In this document: positions 6,956 through 8,719 of the stretch, in pieces
Layout: each line of letters begins with the position of its first letter
How positions within the stretch are numbered: the first letter of the stretch is position 1
Origin: an uncultured Bacillota bacterium
GTDB taxonomy: Bacteria > Bacillota > Clostridia > Peptostreptococcales > Anaerovoracaceae
Reading direction: 5' to 3'
NCBI GenBank assembly: GCA_946408315.1
Contig: CAMJRV010000079.1
Location: 1 to 8,719, forward strand
DNA length: 8,719 bases
Position numbers and translations under genes: made by a program
Notes under the pieces: model-generated
Told to the model about the DNA's origin: nothing
Databases searched by the model: none
Seen by the model: the letters and a program-made list of their open reading frames with translations, nothing else

Positions 6956-8371
6956 CTAATATAATTTGTCGAGCATTTCCTTTGGATACTCTTTGCCTTC
7001 TTTTTTGTATGCGATCGCTTCCAGCAAGTGATTAAACCGCTCTTTCGTCACCGGGTAGATGGTGATAAAGATTGTCCCTACGATGATCAGCAGCCCCGGC
7101 ACCAGCGTATTCACGGTTACAATGCCTTGCATTGCATGCTCTGTCTGAATTTCCGCCGTACCATCATAGCCCACCAGAGTAAGAAGCCCGCCGGTCACGT
7201 ACATGCCGATTGCAGAACCGAATTTCTGCATGAAGGAGGAGAAACCGGTAATGGCGCCTTCTCTTCTCTTGTCGTTTACATACTCATCCAGCTCGACGCA
7301 GTCGTACATCATGGAATAGCCTACGGACCAGTAGCATACGTTGCCGATGTTATAGAAGGCGGTGAAAACGAGCAGATGTGTAAAGTTGGGAATCCCGTAA
7401 AGGAAGTAAAACAGGCAGCCCGCTATGCAGATTATATTCAGTGAAATCATCGACTGCTTTTTGCCGAAGCGGTTGCTTATGATGTTGCAGACGGGGACGA
7501 AGGAAATGGTGAGGACGGAATAAATCGTCCAGTACAGCGCCTGTTTTGCAGGGCTCAGTCCCAGATTGGTGTCCATAATATATACGAACGCCGCCGAGGC
7601 GATTGCGAAGGCAATATTATACACAAAAGTCATCATTAAAAATCTTTTGAAGGCTTTCAGCTTGAAAAGCTCTATATAATTGGCCAGCAGCTTTGCATTG
7701 CCCTCAACCTTGTAGTCCGTTTTGTCGATGAACTCCTTGCCCTTTGTCGCTTTCCAGCAGATCAGGCCGCCTGCCAGCCCGAACAAGCCGAACAGGATTG
7801 CGGAAATAAACCAGGATTGAGACTCGGTTCCGCCGCTTGCCGTCACTCTGTCTAAGACCAGCATCGGACCGGCGCTCACAAGCCATACCGCGACGTAGAT
7901 GCCGACGCCGGCGAAGCCTCTCAGCGTCGTCCTGTCGTTAAAATCCTGTGTAAGCTCCGCGCCCAGCGCAAAGAACGGAATCACGTATGTCTTATAACTG
8001 GTCCAATACAGAATGCCGATCACCACGTAATACAGGAAAGCGAGCGGACGGCTGAATTCCACCGTGCTGAAAAGTAAAACGGTACACAGGAATAAAGGGA
8101 AAATACCGGAGAGCATAAACGGGCGTCTGCGCCCATATTTGGACTTGCAGTTATCGGATAAATAGCCGATGATCGGGTCGGTTACGGCATCCCACAGAAC
8201 GACGACCAAAGCGATTACGCCGCCGTACATGGCGGGCAGGCCGACAACATCTGTTACAAAATACAGAAAATAGATGTAGAATAAATTGAAGGGTACGGAA
8301 TCAGTCAGCTGGCCGCAGGCGTATGCCAATTTTAACAGTACGCTTGTTTTTTTTGCTGTGTCTTCAGCCAT
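6956..8371 (-). CDS. GPH (MelB-type) cation symporter
   Basis: 471 residues, about twelve membrane helices, within the normal length of the glycoside-pentoside-hexuronide:cation symporter family. The helix 2 motif LWDAVTDPIIGYLSDN (59-74) carries Asp61 and Asp65 in the places of the MelB cation-site aspartates Asp55 and Asp59, followed by the YGRRRPF loop (79-85). Asp24 in QLTDSVPFN may match MelB Asp19. The segment PFFALGAELTQDFNDRTTLR (132-151) is also characteristic. Family members import sugars or glucuronides with Na+ or H+, but in operons with peptidases related proteins may carry other organic substrates, so a sugar role is not assumed. The start is ATG at 8371 with AAGGAG at 8384-8379, seven bases away. 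It is the first gene of the operon and lies about 65 bases downstream of the predicted sigma-54 transcription start. Confidence 0.9.
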   Translation of the reverse strand: MAEDTAKKTSVLLKLAYACGQLTDSVPFNLFYIYFLYFVTDVVGLPAMYGGVIALVVVLWDAVTDPIIGYLSDNCKSKYGRRRPFMLSGIFPLFLCTVLLFSTVEFSRPLAFLYYVVIGILYWTSYKTYVIPFFALGAELTQDFNDRTTLRGFAGVGIYVAVWLVSAGPMLVLDRVTASGGTESQSWFISAILFGLFGLAGGLICWKATKGKEFIDKTDYKVEGNAKLLANYIELFKLKAFKRFLMMTFVYNIAFAIASAAFVYIMDTNLGLSPAKQALYWTIYSVLTISFVPVCNIISNRFGKKQSMISLNIICIAGCLFYFLYGIPNFTHLLVFTAFYNIGNVCYWSVGYSMMYDCVELDEYVNDKRREGAITGFSSFMQKFGSAIGMYVTGGLLTLVGYDGTAEIQTEHAMQGIVTVNTLVPGLLIIVGTIFITIYPVTKERFNHLLEAIAYKKEGKEYPKEMLDKLY

Positions 8372-8446
8372 GGTATTTCTCCTTTCAAACTTTCATGCAA
8401 ACAATAACGGAAAAGCCTTTCTTAACGGCAATGCAAAAAGGATAAC

Positions 8447-8461
8447 GCAAATGCCATGCCA
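8447..8461 (-). promoter_or_regulatory. Sigma-54 (RpoN/SigL) -24/-12 promoter for the GPH-peptidase-MFS operon
   Basis: On the minus strand TGGCATGGCATTTGC contains the invariant GG and GC separated by exactly ten bases and matches the TGGCACG-N4-TTGC consensus at all but one defined position. The -12 GC falls at 8448-8447, predicting a start near 8436 and a leader of about 65 bases to the ATG at 8371. I found no equally good sigma-A promoter for this operon in the region. Sigma-54 promoters need an activator bound upstream, and suitable repeats are present. Confidence 0.6.
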
Positions 8462-8512
8462 TCCTGAAAACGTTGCAAATGAAGGATTTTGTCAGCATGG
8501 AAAACAAAAATA

Positions 8513-8530
8513 TGTCGGGTTTCTTTACAC
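8513..8530 (+). promoter_or_regulatory. Activator half-site A (upstream activating sequence)
   Basis: TGTCGGGTTTCTTTACAC is an almost exact inverted copy of the sequence at 8609-8626. It lies about 85 bases upstream of the predicted sigma-54 start, in the normal range for enhancer-binding proteins. Confidence 0.5.
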
Positions 8531-8591
8531 TTTCTTTTTGTTACAAGCGGCCAGGATTGAAAGGGATTGAGTTATGCCGTCTATTGAAAAG

Positions 8592-8626
8592 TGTCGGTAT
8601 TCTTTACTGTGTAAGAAAACCCGACA
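8592..8626. promoter_or_regulatory. 35-bp dyad, probable regulator binding site (half-sites B and C)
   Basis: TGTCGGTATTCTTTAC (8592-8607) and GTAAGAAAACCCGACA (8611-8626) form an imperfect palindrome around TGT, pairing at 12 of 16 positions plus one T-G pair. Arm C is nearly identical to half-site A in inverted orientation. Its centre lies about 170 bases upstream of the sigma-54 start and about 85 bases upstream of the divergent gene's start, so one regulator could act on both sides. Binding has not been shown; the call rests on repetition and placement. Confidence 0.6.
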
Positions 8627-8678
8627 ATCAGCATGAGTCTGGTGAGGTTTTCGGAATCATGAATTTTTTTTATCGATA

Positions 8679-8687
8679 TGATATAAT
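8679..8687 (+). promoter_or_regulatory. Extended -10 promoter of the divergent right-edge gene
   Basis: TGATATAAT at 8679-8687 is a perfect extended -10. No clear -35 is present 16-18 bases upstream. Transcription would start near 8694, leaving a leader of only about 16 bases. Confidence 0.55.
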
Positions 8688-8709
8688 AATAAAATTGGGG
8701 GGCGATTCA

Positions 8710-8719
8710 ATGAGAGATA
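8710..8719 (+). CDS. Start of a divergent gene, truncated by the window edge (candidate regulator)
   Basis: ATG at 8710 follows a GGGGGG ribosome binding site (8697-8702) by seven bases and lies just downstream of an extended -10 promoter. Only three codons (M-R-D) are visible, so the product cannot be read. Its divergent position beside a sigma-54 promoter and repeated binding sites makes an enhancer-binding activator a reasonable guess, by context alone. Confidence 0.45.

Larger units (their letters stand above)
8372..8709. other. Divergent control region between the GPH operon and the truncated right-edge gene
   Basis: These 338 bases contain no credible gene. A plus-strand frame covering part of them is a shadow continuing from inside the GPH gene. 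The region holds a sigma-54 type promoter (minus), a dyad plus a third copy of its half-site, and an extended -10 promoter (plus). Two GGATTGA copies at 8553-8559 and 8564-8570 and A/T-rich runs around 8497-8512 could assist DNA bending. Confidence 0.6.

Noticed and set aside
8465..8480. Possible catabolite-responsive element around TGAAAACGTTGCAA
   Set aside because: The left half fits the cre consensus, but the right half is one base out of register (CA at the wrong position), and no second site supports it.
8286..8570. Plus-strand open frame of 94 codons spanning the GPH start and the control region
   Set aside because: It overlaps the 5' end of a well-supported gene in antisense and runs through the sigma-54 promoter and half-site A, without a ribosome binding site.

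Overview
The window reads as accessory metabolism from an anaerobic, probably spore-forming Firmicute of the class Clostridia. Evidence for this is a glycyl radical enzyme (oxygen-sensitive chemistry), strong AGGAGG-type ribosome binding sites, TTG and GTG starts, tightly packed genes, and a cell-wall amidase-like protein beside a helical protein of a kind I associate with Clostridia. No species can be named from the sequence, and no rRNA, tRNA, CRISPR array or transposase gene is visible.

Layout. (a) 1-639, minus: the N-terminal 213 codons of a glycyl radical enzyme, running off the left edge. (b) 640-978: a divergent control region with a near-consensus promoter for the glycyl radical enzyme, an extended -10 promoter on the plus strand, and a long imperfect inverted repeat (about 801-949) filling the leader of the next gene. 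(c) 979-2640, plus: a complete YtcJ/Amidohydro_3-type metal-dependent amidohydrolase, ending at a hairpin shared with the convergent genes. (d) 2658-4385, minus: a two-gene unit encoding a tandemly duplicated all-helical protein and, upstream of it, an amidase_3-like protein that appears to lack zinc-binding histidines. (e) 4458-8371, minus: a three-gene operon in transcription order GPH/MelB-type symporter, P1-family (DmpA/BapA-like) aminopeptidase, MFS permease. (f) 8372-8709: a control region with a sigma-54 type -24/-12 promoter for that operon, three copies of an 18-bp motif placed as an upstream activating sequence, and an extended -10 promoter for a divergent gene of which only the first codons (8710-8719, plus) are present.

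How the genes may work together. The peptidase between two transporters suggests uptake of a small peptide or amide conjugate followed by intracellular cleavage, with the second permease importing a related compound or exporting a product. The sigma-54 promoter and upstream repeats suggest substrate-induced control by an enhancer-binding activator, for which the truncated gene at the right edge is the obvious candidate (inference). The amidohydrolase and glycyl radical enzyme could belong to the same or a neighbouring catabolic programme, but nothing here fixes a substrate. The pseudo-amidase and helical protein pair looks functionally separate and is the least understood part of the window.
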